Of a stretch of 12,554 nucleotides of DNA, positions 1-6,948 are shown piece after piece (position 1 is the first letter of the stretch; each line of letters opens with the position of its first letter). A program made the position numbers and the translations under genes. Below the pieces are notes generated by a model. It did not search any database. It saw nothing but the letters and a program-made list of their open reading frames with translations, and was not told the DNA's origin. The stretch comes from Planctomycetota bacterium (GTDB lineage Bacteria > Planctomycetota > Phycisphaerae > Phycisphaerales > SM1A02). Where the stretch lies: the NCBI GenBank assembly GCA_027295435.1, contig JAPUKX010000027.1:1-12554 (forward strand), written 5' to 3'.

Positions 1-1
1 G

Positions 2-55
2 CATGACGCTCCGTCGATAACGGACGTGATGGGCGTCAGGGACGGTCAGAAGTAA
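2..55 (+). other. Possible 3' tail of an upstream gene (very tentative)
   Basis: One forward frame is open from the window edge to a TAA at 53-55 and would encode 17 residues ending in GVRDGQK. It is too short to show a family or a codon bias, so it may be chance. The rest of the first 101 bases holds nothing I recognise except the palindrome listed separately. Confidence 0.15.
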
Positions 56-86
56 ACTGGCTGGCGAACGATGATCAACGAAATCA

Positions 87-104
87 CATGCCGTACACGG
101 CATG
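87..104. repeat. 18-bp palindrome over the start of the first gene
   Basis: CATGCCGT, then AC, then ACGGCATG: two perfect 8-base arms with a 2-base spacer. The right arm includes the first bases of the ATG proposed for the gene at 102. Perfect dyads of this size beside a start often bind dimeric repressors, so an operator is plausible. An mRNA hairpin hiding the start is also possible. The palindrome is seen directly; its role is inference. Confidence 0.45.
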
Positions 105-782
105 GGCTATATGCTTGGGGCGGCACGCGAGTACGATCCGCTCATGTGGTCTGTCGCGGATGTCGCTGATGCGCTCGAGGCCGGATTCACGCGCGAAGAC
201 GCACGGCTGCGCGAGGAGCAGGCCGTCTATGGTCTTGATGCCCTCGATGAACTCGATCTTCATCCCGTCATCGCGCGCGCGTTTGAGGGGGCAGCGTACG
301 GCGTTTTCCGCGAGCAGCGCTATCCCGCCGACCGACGAATGACCCGCGAAAGCGAAGGTGAACGATGTGATTTCGTGCTCACCCCCGATGGTCGGCCGTT
401 GGCGGTTCCCGCCCAAGAGCCCACACTGTTTGATCCGCCAGACGCGGTTGGACTGGACCAGGCGTTCTGGCTCGAGGTCAAGGTCGTTGCCCAGTTCACG
501 ACCAATGGCCCGAACCGCAACTACTCGTCCCAGCTGCTGGGGGCCGTCCAGAGCGACGTCGGCAAGCTGAGCCGGGAAATGGGAATCATCCACTGCGGCG
601 TATTGGTCGTGCTGTTCACCCAGGATCAGCGTATCGCGGAGCACGATCTGGCCGCTTGGCTGGCCCGCTGCCTCGACCGAAGATTGCCCATCGGCTCGCC
701 GAGCACGCGCGAGTTCACAATCACCGACCGTCTCGGCAACGGGGTGTGTGTGATCGCCCTGTACCCTGTGCACCACCGGTAG
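102..782 (+). CDS. Uncharacterised protein with PD-(D/E)XK nuclease-like motif
   Basis: I do not recognise a named family for this 226-residue protein. It carries a convincing PD-(D/E)XK-like core: an acidic residue in a helix (E62), then ERCDFVL with D90 on a strand, then WLEVKVV with E125-x-K127. After that come a helix (SDVGKLSRE, about 151-159) and a hydrophobic strand (CGVLVVLF, 165-172). This order is typical of the restriction-endonuclease-like fold, found in restriction, repair and many unknown enzymes. No signal peptide or membrane segment is visible, so it is probably cytoplasmic. The first in-frame start after the stop at 72-74 is ATG 102. ATG 111 and ATG 144 are alternatives, and none has a Shine-Dalgarno site. 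It is convergent with lpxB, and no methyltransferase lies in view. The coding region looks real because the third codon position is strongly GC-rich. The nuclease role is inferred. Confidence 0.7.
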   Translation: MGYMLGAAREYDPLMWSVADVADALEAGFTREDARLREEQAVYGLDALDELDLHPVIARAFEGAAYGVFREQRYPADRRMTRESEGERCDFVLTPDGRPLAVPAQEPTLFDPPDAVGLDQAFWLEVKVVAQFTTNGPNRNYSSQLLGAVQSDVGKLSREMGIIHCGVLVVLFTQDQRIAEHDLAAWLARCLDRRLPIGSPSTREFTITDRLGNGVCVIALYPVHHR

Positions 783-830
783 CTGCTTCGGAGAGAACCG
801 CCAAGGGAGGAACGACCAACTGCCGGGCAT

Positions 831-2048
831 TCACTTCATACCACCCTGCTGGATCACTCGAAGGATGATGCGAGCCGCCTCCTCGGCGGGGTTGTGATTG
901 GCGAATCGCAGGCACACCCGATGCAGCTCCTCGCTCTGAACGGCCGCGTTCTTTGAATCCAGCAGAAACCGCGTCGCCTGCTTCACGATGGGCATGGGTC
1001 CACCGGCGTAAGGAACGAACTCCGGCACGATTTCCCGCTCGGCAATGATGTTCGGCAGCAGTCGATACGAAGTGCGGAGCATCAGCTTCGCCCCCAGCCA
1101 GGACAGCCAGCCGGTCTTGTACACGCCGATCATCGGCTTACGCTGCAGCGCGATGTCGAGCGTAATCGTCCCGGAGACCGCCAGGGCGAGATCGCACCAC
1201 GCGATTACCGCGTCGGCGAACCCGGTGATCATGTGCAGCCCGGTGGGGAATACCTTCACCTTCTTGTGAATGATCCTCGCCATCCGGGGGTCGGTCGCCA
1301 CAATCACTCCGCGCATGCCTGCGTGGCGGTCCTGCAACTCGTTATAGACATCGGCTAGCAATCGCACGTTGGCCCGGACCTCTTGGCTGCGCGAGCCGGG
1401 GAAGAGCGCCAGCCGAGGAGCCCCTTGGGGCAACCCGTGCATGCGCTCGCGCAGATCCTCGAGCTTGAGGGTACGGTTGATCGAGGGATGACCGATGAAC
1501 TTGGCGGGCACCCGTCGTTCGGTAAACCACTGCTCCTCGAACGGCATCAAACACAGAACCACGCTGGTGAGCCTGCGAAGTTTGGCGATTCGCCAGCGTC
1601 CCCATGCCCACATCTGCGGAGCTACCAGATGGATGATCCTGGCGCCGGCGGAGCGCATCGCCTTGCTGATAGGGAAGTTGGCTGCGGGCGAATCAACCGG
1701 CACATGCGCCACCACCCGATGCTGTGAGGCCCAACGCTTGATTCGTTTGACGTGCTTCCGCAGGATGAGCGATCGGTTCAGGGCCTCCAATCCCATCGCG
1801 CTGCTTTCGACGGTCCGTTCGATAAGCGTCGCGCCGGCCTGTTGCATCTGCGGTCCGCCCGAGGCGAAGATTCGTATTCCCGGCTCCCGCCTCAGCAGCT
1901 CGCGAATCACAGGGGCCGCATGGGCGTCACCGCTCGGCTCGAACGCGGTGAACAGGATCGTCGGCCTTTCCTGCGCACGTTGGGGCGACGTGCTTGCACC
2001 GCCGGTTGAGTCCTGATCTTCTTGCCCTCGCCCGGGATGCTTCATCAT
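831..2048 (-). CDS. lpxB: Lipid-A-disaccharide synthase LpxB
   Basis: This is a glycosyltransferase family 19 enzyme. It joins UDP-2,3-diacylglucosamine to lipid X to give lipid A disaccharide 1-phosphate at the inner face of the cytoplasmic membrane. In the 405-residue product, FTAFEPSGD (about 33-41) is the family N-terminal loop. PVDSPAANF holds the conserved Asp (D119). PQMWAWG (144-150), GHP (186-188), LFPGSRSQEV (215-224), SGTITLDIAL (292-301) and PNIIAERE (332-339) follow in the usual order. Length is close to the usual 380-400. The open frame reaches 2138 (TTG), but that would overlap the divergent gene, so I chose the ATG pair at 2048/2045. This leaves about 27 polar residues before the first strand. 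No Shine-Dalgarno site is evident. Other lpx genes are not in the window. The family is secure; the start is moderately so. Confidence 0.93.
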   Translation of the reverse strand: MMKHPGRGQEDQDSTGGASTSPQRAQERPTILFTAFEPSGDAHAAPVIRELLRREPGIRIFASGGPQMQQAGATLIERTVESSAMGLEALNRSLILRKHVKRIKRWASQHRVVAHVPVDSPAANFPISKAMRSAGARIIHLVAPQMWAWGRWRIAKLRRLTSVVLCLMPFEEQWFTERRVPAKFIGHPSINRTLKLEDLRERMHGLPQGAPRLALFPGSRSQEVRANVRLLADVYNELQDRHAGMRGVIVATDPRMARIIHKKVKVFPTGLHMITGFADAVIAWCDLALAVSGTITLDIALQRKPMIGVYKTGWLSWLGAKLMLRTSYRLLPNIIAEREIVPEFVPYAGGPMPIVKQATRFLLDSKNAAVQSEELHRVCLRFANHNPAEEAARIILRVIQQGGMK

Positions 2049-2105
2049 CTGTCTCGCAGGCTGGAGGAAGGTCCGCGCGTCGCAGCCGAGCTCGCCAACA
2101 ACGCA

Positions 2106-2117
2106 TACGATACGCCC
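2106..2117 (+). promoter_or_regulatory. -10-like element just upstream of the GH113-like gene
   Basis: TACGAT at 2106-2111 matches TATAAT at four of six positions and sits six bases before the ATG at 2118. A transcript starting there would be leaderless or nearly so, and no Shine-Dalgarno site is present. No good -35 is visible. The 69-bp gap must also hold the promoter for divergent lpxB; TATCGT on the minus strand overlaps the same bases. Tentative. Confidence 0.3.
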
Positions 2118-3257
2118 ATGCCCGCACCCCTGCATCAACTGCTGCGCACACGGCTTGGGATACTGGGGGCGGCGGCATTGATCACCCTCCTGGCCGTCGG
2201 ACTGCTTGCGATCAGCCGGCTCGGATCACCGGCCGCCGAACCCGCCCCGACGCTTCACCCCGCGCAGATCCAGCCGCCTCCGCCCGTCCTGGGGTTTGCG
2301 ATCAACGTCCACCATATCAGCGATCTTCCGCTGTACCTTGGAGCGATCGACGAGATCGCCGAGCTCGGCGCTAACGCATTGCTGGTCGTCACCCCGATGT
2401 ACCAGCAACGGATCGATTCGACTCAGATCCAGTTGCTCCCGGACAAGTGTCCTACGGACGACCAGCTCATTGCCATTCTCACCCATGCGCGCAGCCGGGG
2501 GCTTTACACCTCGCTTCTGCCGATCGTCCTGATTGAGTTCCCGCAGGAAAAGGATTGGCGGGGCGTGATCCAGCCGGGTGATTGGGACGCGTGGTGGGAG
2601 AGCTACGACCGGTTTATCGACCGATTCCTCGGCATTGCCGTCGCCGCCGAGGTCGATCTGCTGTCGGTGGGCAGCGAGCTGAACTCTACCGAGGGCGACC
2701 TCGAACAATGGCGCCGCATCGTCGATGGCTGTCGCAGGCGATTCGATGGCAAGCTCACGTACTCCGCGAATTGGGACCGCTACGAGCAAGTCACCTTCTG
2801 GCCCCTTGTGGATGTCATCAGCGTCAGCGCGTACTTCGAGCTGGCCAAGGACGACCCGAATGCTTCCGTCAAGAAGCTCGCCAAAGCATGGGGGCGGCAG
2901 CGCGACAAACTGTTGCAGTTCGCCGGGCGGTATGACCGGCCGTGTCTGCTGATGGAGCTGGGCTACCCATCGCTGCCCTGGGCGGCGGCCCATCCGTGGA
3001 ACTATGTGGCGGGCGTCGGCGTAACCGCGGACCATGACGCCCAGGCCCGCTGCTATCGCGGGTTCTTCAAGGCGTGGAGCGACGTCTTCGCGCAGCCGGA
3101 CAGCGGCGCCCTGGGGTTGTACTGCTACCTCTGGGACCCCTACGGCCAAGGCCAAGCTACCGATACCGGCTACGGCGTCCGGGGCAAGCCGGCATTGCGG
3201 ATCATCACCTCCGGCTTCAGGCGAATCTACCAGTCGGTGACGGAAAACTCGGAATAG
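2118..3257 (+). CDS. Membrane-anchored GH113-like glycoside hydrolase
   Basis: This 379-residue protein has a short basic N-terminus, one hydrophobic segment (about 13-35), a proline-rich linker (40-57) and then a TIM-barrel-like domain from GFAINVHH (59-66). It is probably tethered to the cytoplasmic membrane with the domain in the periplasm. VGSELNST places a candidate acid/base Glu at E187 after a strand, and LMELGYPS places a candidate nucleophile Glu at E280. With the YCYLWDPYG strand near the end (335-343), this is the pattern of clan GH-A enzymes and specifically recalls GH113 (beta-mannanase type). Substrate is unknown. The frame opens at 2022, but ATG 2118 is preferred because the hydrophobic segment then follows at once and overlap with lpxB is avoided. 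It is divergent from lpxB and 95 bp upstream of aspS on the same strand. The fold call is fairly sure; the activity is inferred. Confidence 0.8.
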   Translation: MPAPLHQLLRTRLGILGAAALITLLAVGLLAISRLGSPAAEPAPTLHPAQIQPPPPVLGFAINVHHISDLPLYLGAIDEIAELGANALLVVTPMYQQRIDSTQIQLLPDKCPTDDQLIAILTHARSRGLYTSLLPIVLIEFPQEKDWRGVIQPGDWDAWWESYDRFIDRFLGIAVAAEVDLLSVGSELNSTEGDLEQWRRIVDGCRRRFDGKLTYSANWDRYEQVTFWPLVDVISVSAYFELAKDDPNASVKKLAKAWGRQRDKLLQFAGRYDRPCLLMELGYPSLPWAAAHPWNYVAGVGVTADHDAQARCYRGFFKAWSDVFAQPDSGALGLYCYLWDPYGQGQATDTGYGVRGKPALRIITSGFRRIYQSVTENSE

Positions 3258-3307
3258 AGCGCCTTGCGTGTCGCCCTGGGCATCCGCCTGTACGATGTGC
3301 ACCCGCT

Positions 3308-3337
3308 TTGCAAACGCTTCCACTCTCAACCGATTGT
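3308..3337 (+). promoter_or_regulatory. Weak possible aspS promoter
   Basis: TTGCAA (3308-3313) and GATTGT (3332-3337) are separated by 18 bases and would start transcription about 10 bases before the aspS ATG. Each hexamer matches the sigma-70 consensus only three to four times out of six. The 95-bp gap from 3258 to 3352 has no clear hairpin, T-box-like element or ribosome binding site. aspS could equally be read through from the upstream gene. Confidence 0.2.
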
Positions 3338-3352
3338 CGGATGTGACTTTCC

Positions 3353-5143
3353 ATGCTCAAGCGCAGCCACATGTGCGGTGAACTGAGGCCCGAACACGTC
3401 GGCCAGACCGTCACCCTGGCCGGCTGGGTCAACACCTATCGCGATCAGGGCAAAGGGCTGATCTTCATCGACCTTCGTGATCGTGAGGGGCTAACGCAGG
3501 TGGTGTTCAACCTTCGGGACATTGACGAGTCCGCGGTCACCGAAGCGCGGTCGCTTCGGCGCGAAGACGTCGTCGCTGTGCAGGGTCTGGTGCGGACGCG
3601 CATCGGAGGCGCCAACCCGAAATTGCGCACCGGCGAGATCGAACTGCTTGCCCAGCAGCTTGAGGTCCTGAACAAGGCCGACACCCCGCCGATCCTCCCC
3701 GACGAGCACGAGGCCCAGAAGATCGCCGAAGAAAAGCGCCTCCCATTCCGCTACATCGACCTGCGCCGACCGCGAATGCAGCAGATCCTTCGCACGCGCC
3801 ATCAGGCGGCCAAGATCGCCCGCGACTTCTTCGCCGAGCATGGGTTCATCGAGATCGAGACGCCGCTGCTGATCAAGACCACCCCGGAAGGCGCTCGCGA
3901 CTTCATCGTTCCCTCGCGGCTGCACCCCGGGAAGTGGTACGCGCTGCCTCAAAGCCCGCAGATCTTCAAGCAGATTCTCATGATCTCCGGATTCGACCGC
4001 TACCTGCAGATTTGTAAGTGCCTCCGCGACGAAGACCCGCGCGCCGACCGCCAGGCGGAGTTCACCCAGATCGACCTGGAGATGAGCTTCGTCACCCGCG
4101 AGGATGTCCTGGAGATCATAACCGAGTTCATCCGCGTGCTGTGGCAAGGAATCCTGGGTGTTGACCTCGGCGAAATCCCGGTGATCAGCTACCAGCAGGC
4201 CATCAATTGCTACGGCACCGACAAGCCGGACCTCCGCTTTGGGTTGCAGCTGGCCGACATCTCGGAGCTTGCCGCACAAACCGAGTTTAGAGTCTTCCGC
4301 GACGCATTGACCAAACGCGAAGGATGCGTCAAGGCGATGCGGGTGCCTGCTGCGGCCGGCAAGCTGACTCGCAAGATGATCGAAGGATACGAGCGTCTCG
4401 CCAAGGGGAGTGGGGCCGGGGGGCTGGCGAGCGTGAAGTACACAGCAGACGGCTACCAGACCGGCATCGCCAAGTTCATCGCGCCCATCGGCGATGGGCT
4501 GGCGACGCAGCTGGGGCTGGAAGACGGCGACACGGTGCTGTTCGCCGCCGACACCGCCACCATCGCCGCCCCAACCTTGGGCGAGCTGCGCATTCAGATC
4601 GCCCGTGATCTTCTACTCATTCCCGAAGGCCAATGGAAATGCCTGTGGGTGGTTGACTTTCCCATGTTCCATTTCGACGAGCCTTCTCAGCGGTGGCAAC
4701 CGGAGCATCATCCCTTCGTCATGCCCCGCGAAGATCAGATGGAGCGGTTGAGCACCGACCCCGGTGCGTGCATCTCCTCCAGCTACGACCTGGTTATCAA
4801 CGGCGCTGAATGCGGCAGCGGTTCGATCCGTATCCACCGGCCCCAAATCCAGCGAACGGTGTTCGACATCCTCGGAATGACCACGGAGGAGGCCGAGCAG
4901 AAGTTCGGTTTCCTGCTGGAGGCGCTGCGCTATGGCGCGCCGCCACACGGGGGAATTGCCCTGGGTTTCGATCGGCTCATGATGCTTCTGGTCGGCACCG
5001 ACAACATCCGGGATGTAATCGCCTTCCCCAAGACCCAATCCGGTCAGGATCTCATGACGAAAGCCCCAGGGCCGGCCGACGAAGCCCAGCTCCGCGAGCT
5101 CCACGTGAAGGTTGACGTCCGCAACAGCAAGCCCGAGCATTGA
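3353..5143 (+). CDS. aspS: Aspartyl-tRNA synthetase, bacterial type
   Basis: This class II synthetase attaches aspartate to tRNA(Asp) in the cytoplasm. The 596 residues match the roughly 590 of bacterial AspRS. An OB-fold anticodon-binding domain (about 16-105, with GWVNTYRD and FIDLRDREG) comes first. The catalytic core follows with FIEIETPLLIKTTPEGARDF (165-184) and QSPQIFKQ (200-207). Motif 2 is LRDEDPRADRQAEFTQIDLE (224-243). The bacterial GAD insertion domain spans roughly 290-420, and motif 3 is GIALGFDRLMMLL (534-546). The loop usually written GGGS reads ECGSGSIRIH (486-495). At the discrimination loop RDQGKGLIFID (30-40), both the residue after RD (Gln) and the loop length differ from the E. 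coli form I recall, so whether it also charges tRNA(Asn) cannot be told here. ATG 3353 gives the normal N-terminus. ybhB follows after 28 bp. Confidence 0.97.
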   Translation: MLKRSHMCGELRPEHVGQTVTLAGWVNTYRDQGKGLIFIDLRDREGLTQVVFNLRDIDESAVTEARSLRREDVVAVQGLVRTRIGGANPKLRTGEIELLAQQLEVLNKADTPPILPDEHEAQKIAEEKRLPFRYIDLRRPRMQQILRTRHQAAKIARDFFAEHGFIEIETPLLIKTTPEGARDFIVPSRLHPGKWYALPQSPQIFKQILMISGFDRYLQICKCLRDEDPRADRQAEFTQIDLEMSFVTREDVLEIITEFIRVLWQGILGVDLGEIPVISYQQAINCYGTDKPDLRFGLQLADISELAAQTEFRVFRDALTKREGCVKAMRVPAAAGKLTRKMIEGYERLAKGSGAGGLASVKYTADGYQTGIAKFIAPIGDGLATQLGLEDGDTVLFAADTATIAAPTLGELRIQIARDLLLIPEGQWKCLWVVDFPMFHFDEPSQRWQPEHHPFVMPREDQMERLSTDPGACISSSYDLVINGAECGSGSIRIHRPQIQRTVFDILGMTTEEAEQKFGFLLEALRYGAPPHGGIALGFDRLMMLLVGTDNIRDVIAFPKTQSGQDLMTKAPGPADEAQLRELHVKVDVRNSKPEH

Positions 5144-5159
5144 AGAGCGGCCCGGCACC

Positions 5160-5163
5160 GGAG
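5160..5163 (+). promoter_or_regulatory. Shine-Dalgarno site deciding the ybhB start
   Basis: GGAG lies eight bases before ATG 5172. This favours that start over the longer open frame beginning at 5112, which would overlap the end of aspS. Confidence 0.6.
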
Positions 5164-5171
5164 AAACAGGC

Positions 5172-5621
5172 ATGACGATCGACGTGACAAGTTCCGCCTT
5201 TGAACATGAAGGCTCGATCCCTTCGAAGTACACCTGCGACGGCGAAGATGTCTCTCCGCCGTTGAAGTGGTCCGCCGGCCCGCAACGCACCAGCAGCTAC
5301 GCGCTGATCATGGACGACCCCGATGCGCCCGGACAGACTTGGGTGCATTGGGTAACGTGGAACATCCCCGGTACCGGCCTGCCCGAAGCCGTCACACCCG
5401 ATGCGACCGACATCGCCCAAGGCATGAACTCCTGGCCAAGGACCGGCTATGGCGGGCCGTGTCCGCCTTCGGGCACCCATCGGTATTTCTTCAAGGTCTA
5501 TGCCCTGGACACCCAACTTGACCTCGGCGCCAAGACAACCAAGCAGGATCTATTGGACGCAATGGACGGCCACATCCTCGCCCAAGGCGAGCTGATGGGC
5601 ACCTACGCGCGGAGCCGATAG
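5172..5621 (+). CDS. YbhB/YbcL-family PEBP (Raf kinase inhibitor-like) protein
   Basis: This 149-residue phosphatidylethanolamine-binding-protein relative is the usual size for bacterial YbhB/YbcL proteins. All family blocks are present in order: DGEDVSPPLKW (23-33), IMDDPDAPG (46-54), WVHWVTWNIP (57-66), and GYGGPCPPSGTHRYFFKVYA (92-111). These form the anion-binding pocket, with the DPDAP and GPCPPSGTHRY loops lining it. No signal peptide is seen, so it is probably cytoplasmic. The biological role of bacterial members is poorly known; ligand binding rather than catalysis is usually assumed. It starts 28 bp after aspS, has a good Shine-Dalgarno site and is probably cotranscribed with aspS. 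A hairpin begins at its stop codon. The gene symbol is left blank because orthology to E. coli ybhB or ybcL cannot be settled. Confidence 0.93.
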   Translation: MTIDVTSSAFEHEGSIPSKYTCDGEDVSPPLKWSAGPQRTSSYALIMDDPDAPGQTWVHWVTWNIPGTGLPEAVTPDATDIAQGMNSWPRTGYGGPCPPSGTHRYFFKVYALDTQLDLGAKTTKQDLLDAMDGHILAQGELMGTYARSR

Positions 5622-5649
5622 AGGGCACGCCAGCGCAGCGCCGCCCTCT
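5620..5649. terminator. Hairpin between convergent ybhB-like gene and tyrA
   Basis: AGAGGGC (5620-5626) and GCCCTCT (5643-5649) form a perfect 7-bp stem around a 16-base GC-rich loop. The left arm overlaps the stop codon. Its place between convergent genes suits a terminator, but no clear T-run follows on either strand, so a classical intrinsic terminator is not assured. Confidence 0.4.
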
Positions 5650-5681
5650 CGTCGTTGACAAAGGGCATCACAGGCCCACCT

Positions 5682-6830
5682 TCACGGCTGGGTCACCATC
5701 GTGTCGATGATGAAATCCGAAAGGTGCATCGCCTCTCCGGCGAACTGCTTGAAGTAACGGCTGACCCCGTCGAACATCTTGTAGAACGCCTCACGATCGC
5801 CGGAAGCGATCGTACGGTTGAGCGCTTCGGCCGCATCGAGGAAGCACCGGCGGACCTCATCGCCGTAGGGATTGGTCATCTCGATCTCGGCATACAAACT
5901 CGGGTTCTGCGCGAAAAGGCGCCCGACGAACGCCAATTCAAGCCGATAGATCGGGCTTGTGAAGCGCAGGCTGTCCTCGACGGAGGCGCCAGTGCGGCGC
6001 AGCGCTTCGCCCATCACGAGCGTCGAGAAGTGAACGAGCACCTGAATGACGGCCATCATCCGGTCGTGGGTTGCGGGATCGGTTTCGATGAGTTCGAGCC
6101 CCATTTGCTGAAGCTCTTGGCGCAGCCAGGCCGTTCGGGGCCCCGGCTTGACGGGACAGACGATCACCTTTTGGCGGCGCAGCGAGTGAATGGTCGGCCC
6201 AAACATCGGGTGCATGCCGATCGCCTCGGCCCGGCAGCGTTGGGCCATCGCCTCGCAGGTGCTCTGTTTGAGGCTGTTGATGTCACACAACAGCGCCTCA
6301 GGCCGCACGTGCGGGCCGATCTCGTGCACCACGGACCGCGCCACCTCCATGGGCACGGCCACGATCACGATCTCCGCCTCCCGCACGGCTTGCGCCCGAT
6401 CCCGGCCGTCGTCGAGCTCCAGCACGTCGACATGGTGGCCGCGGGCGGCCAGTTCCCGGCCCAGCAGCCGACCCATCCCGCCGTGCCCGCCCACAATCAG
6501 GAATCGCGTCGCCATTTCGGCCGCCACCGCCACCGCCGCCTGGCGAGACACCTGCTCTTGGATCCCGTGCGAGCTTTGGACCAGCGCTTGCATGAGCTGA
6601 TGGGCAAGCTGCGGCGACAGGCCGACCTCCAGCGCGACCGCATTCGCTCGCTCATAGACCCCCCGCTCGCGGTCGCGATCAAACAGCGGCCGGCCACCAG
6701 CCGTCCTTGCCTTGGCGGTCGCAATGCGATGCACGACCTCGTTGCGCCTCGCCGCCGTTGCCAGCACACGCCGGTCGAGCTCATCCAGCTCCGTACGCAA
6801 GCGGGTCAGTTCATCACCTTGCTCGGCCAC
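5682..6830 (-). CDS. tyrA: T-protein: fused chorismate mutase / prephenate dehydrogenase
   Basis: This 382-residue enzyme makes tyrosine precursors: chorismate to prephenate, then NAD-dependent oxidative decarboxylation to 4-hydroxyphenylpyruvate. Residues 1-92 are an AroQ mutase helix bundle with likely active-site residues R12, R28/R29, K40, D51, R54, E55 and Q91, by alignment from memory to E. coli. The dehydrogenase has a Rossmann loop GGHGGMG (114-120), VAVP (157-160), the catalytic His in HPMFGP (H207), ATHDRMMAVIQ with H255, and SPIYRLELAFVGRLFAQ (292-308) with a prephenate-binding Arg (R296). Domain order, length and the last motif closely resemble E. coli TyrA (373 residues). The start is GTG 6830, backed by GAGGAAAGGG ending eight bases upstream. 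It is divergent from asnB and convergent with the ybhB-like gene. No aromatic-pathway partner is nearby. Confidence 0.96.
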   Translation of the reverse strand: MAEQGDELTRLRTELDELDRRVLATAARRNEVVHRIATAKARTAGGRPLFDRDRERGVYERANAVALEVGLSPQLAHQLMQALVQSSHGIQEQVSRQAAVAVAAEMATRFLIVGGHGGMGRLLGRELAARGHHVDVLELDDGRDRAQAVREAEIVIVAVPMEVARSVVHEIGPHVRPEALLCDINSLKQSTCEAMAQRCRAEAIGMHPMFGPTIHSLRRQKVIVCPVKPGPRTAWLRQELQQMGLELIETDPATHDRMMAVIQVLVHFSTLVMGEALRRTGASVEDSLRFTSPIYRLELAFVGRLFAQNPSLYAEIEMTNPYGDEVRRCFLDAAEALNRTIASGDREAFYKMFDGVSRYFKQFAGEAMHLSDFIIDTMVTQP

Positions 6831-6838
6831 GGATGTTG

Positions 6839-6848
6839 CCCTTTCCTC
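6839..6848 (-). promoter_or_regulatory. Ribosome binding site supporting the GTG start of tyrA
   Basis: On the minus strand GAGGAAAGGG ends eight bases before GTG 6830. It is an imperfect but purine-rich Shine-Dalgarno match. There is no ATG near the start of the mutase domain, so the GTG is accepted. Confidence 0.45.
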
Positions 6849-6911
6849 AGTGGCGTCCTCGTCGGATCGTCCACAACGTGGGGCTCTGTGTAGTTATTCC
6901 CGCGCCCCAAA

Positions 6912-6941
6912 TCGACATCCCTGCCCGGCGGCTGCTAATCT
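6912..6941 (+). promoter_or_regulatory. Promoter candidate immediately upstream of asnB
   Basis: TCGACA (6912-6917) matches TTGACA at five of six positions. GCTAAT (6934-6939) matches TATAAT at four of six, with a 16-base spacer; TAATCT (6936-6941) is an alternative -10 with an 18-base spacer. Transcription would begin within a few bases of ATG 6949. No Shine-Dalgarno site is present, so the message may be leaderless. The rest of the 118-bp gap to tyrA holds nothing else I can name. Confidence 0.45.
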
Positions 6942-6948
6942 GCCAGTG

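Noticed and set aside
84..830. Long minus-strand open frame (248 codons) opposite the first gene
   Set aside because: It mirrors the forward gene, has no recognisable motif and reads like the Arg/Gly/Leu/Asp-rich shadow expected of high-GC coding DNA. The forward frame has the PD-(D/E)XK pattern.
783..830. Possible terminator between the first gene and lpxB
   Set aside because: Only trivial 3-bp stems are present, with no T-run.
2049..2138. Upstream in-frame starts for LpxB
   Set aside because: They would run into the divergent GH113-like gene and add residues with no family match. The ATG pair at 2048/2045 suffices.
2226..3329. Minus-strand open frame of 367 codons
   Set aside because: Antisense shadow of the GH113-like gene. 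It shows no family motifs, while the forward frame has catalytic-site and membrane features.
5655..6893. Plus-strand open frame of 412 codons
   Set aside because: Antisense to tyrA, rich in His, Arg and Asp in low-complexity fashion, and overlapping a clearly recognised enzyme throughout.
6712..6948. Possible 79-residue N-terminal extension of AsnB
   Set aside because: Class II amidotransferases need Cys at position 2 after Met. Only ATG 6949 provides that, and the extension overlaps tyrA.
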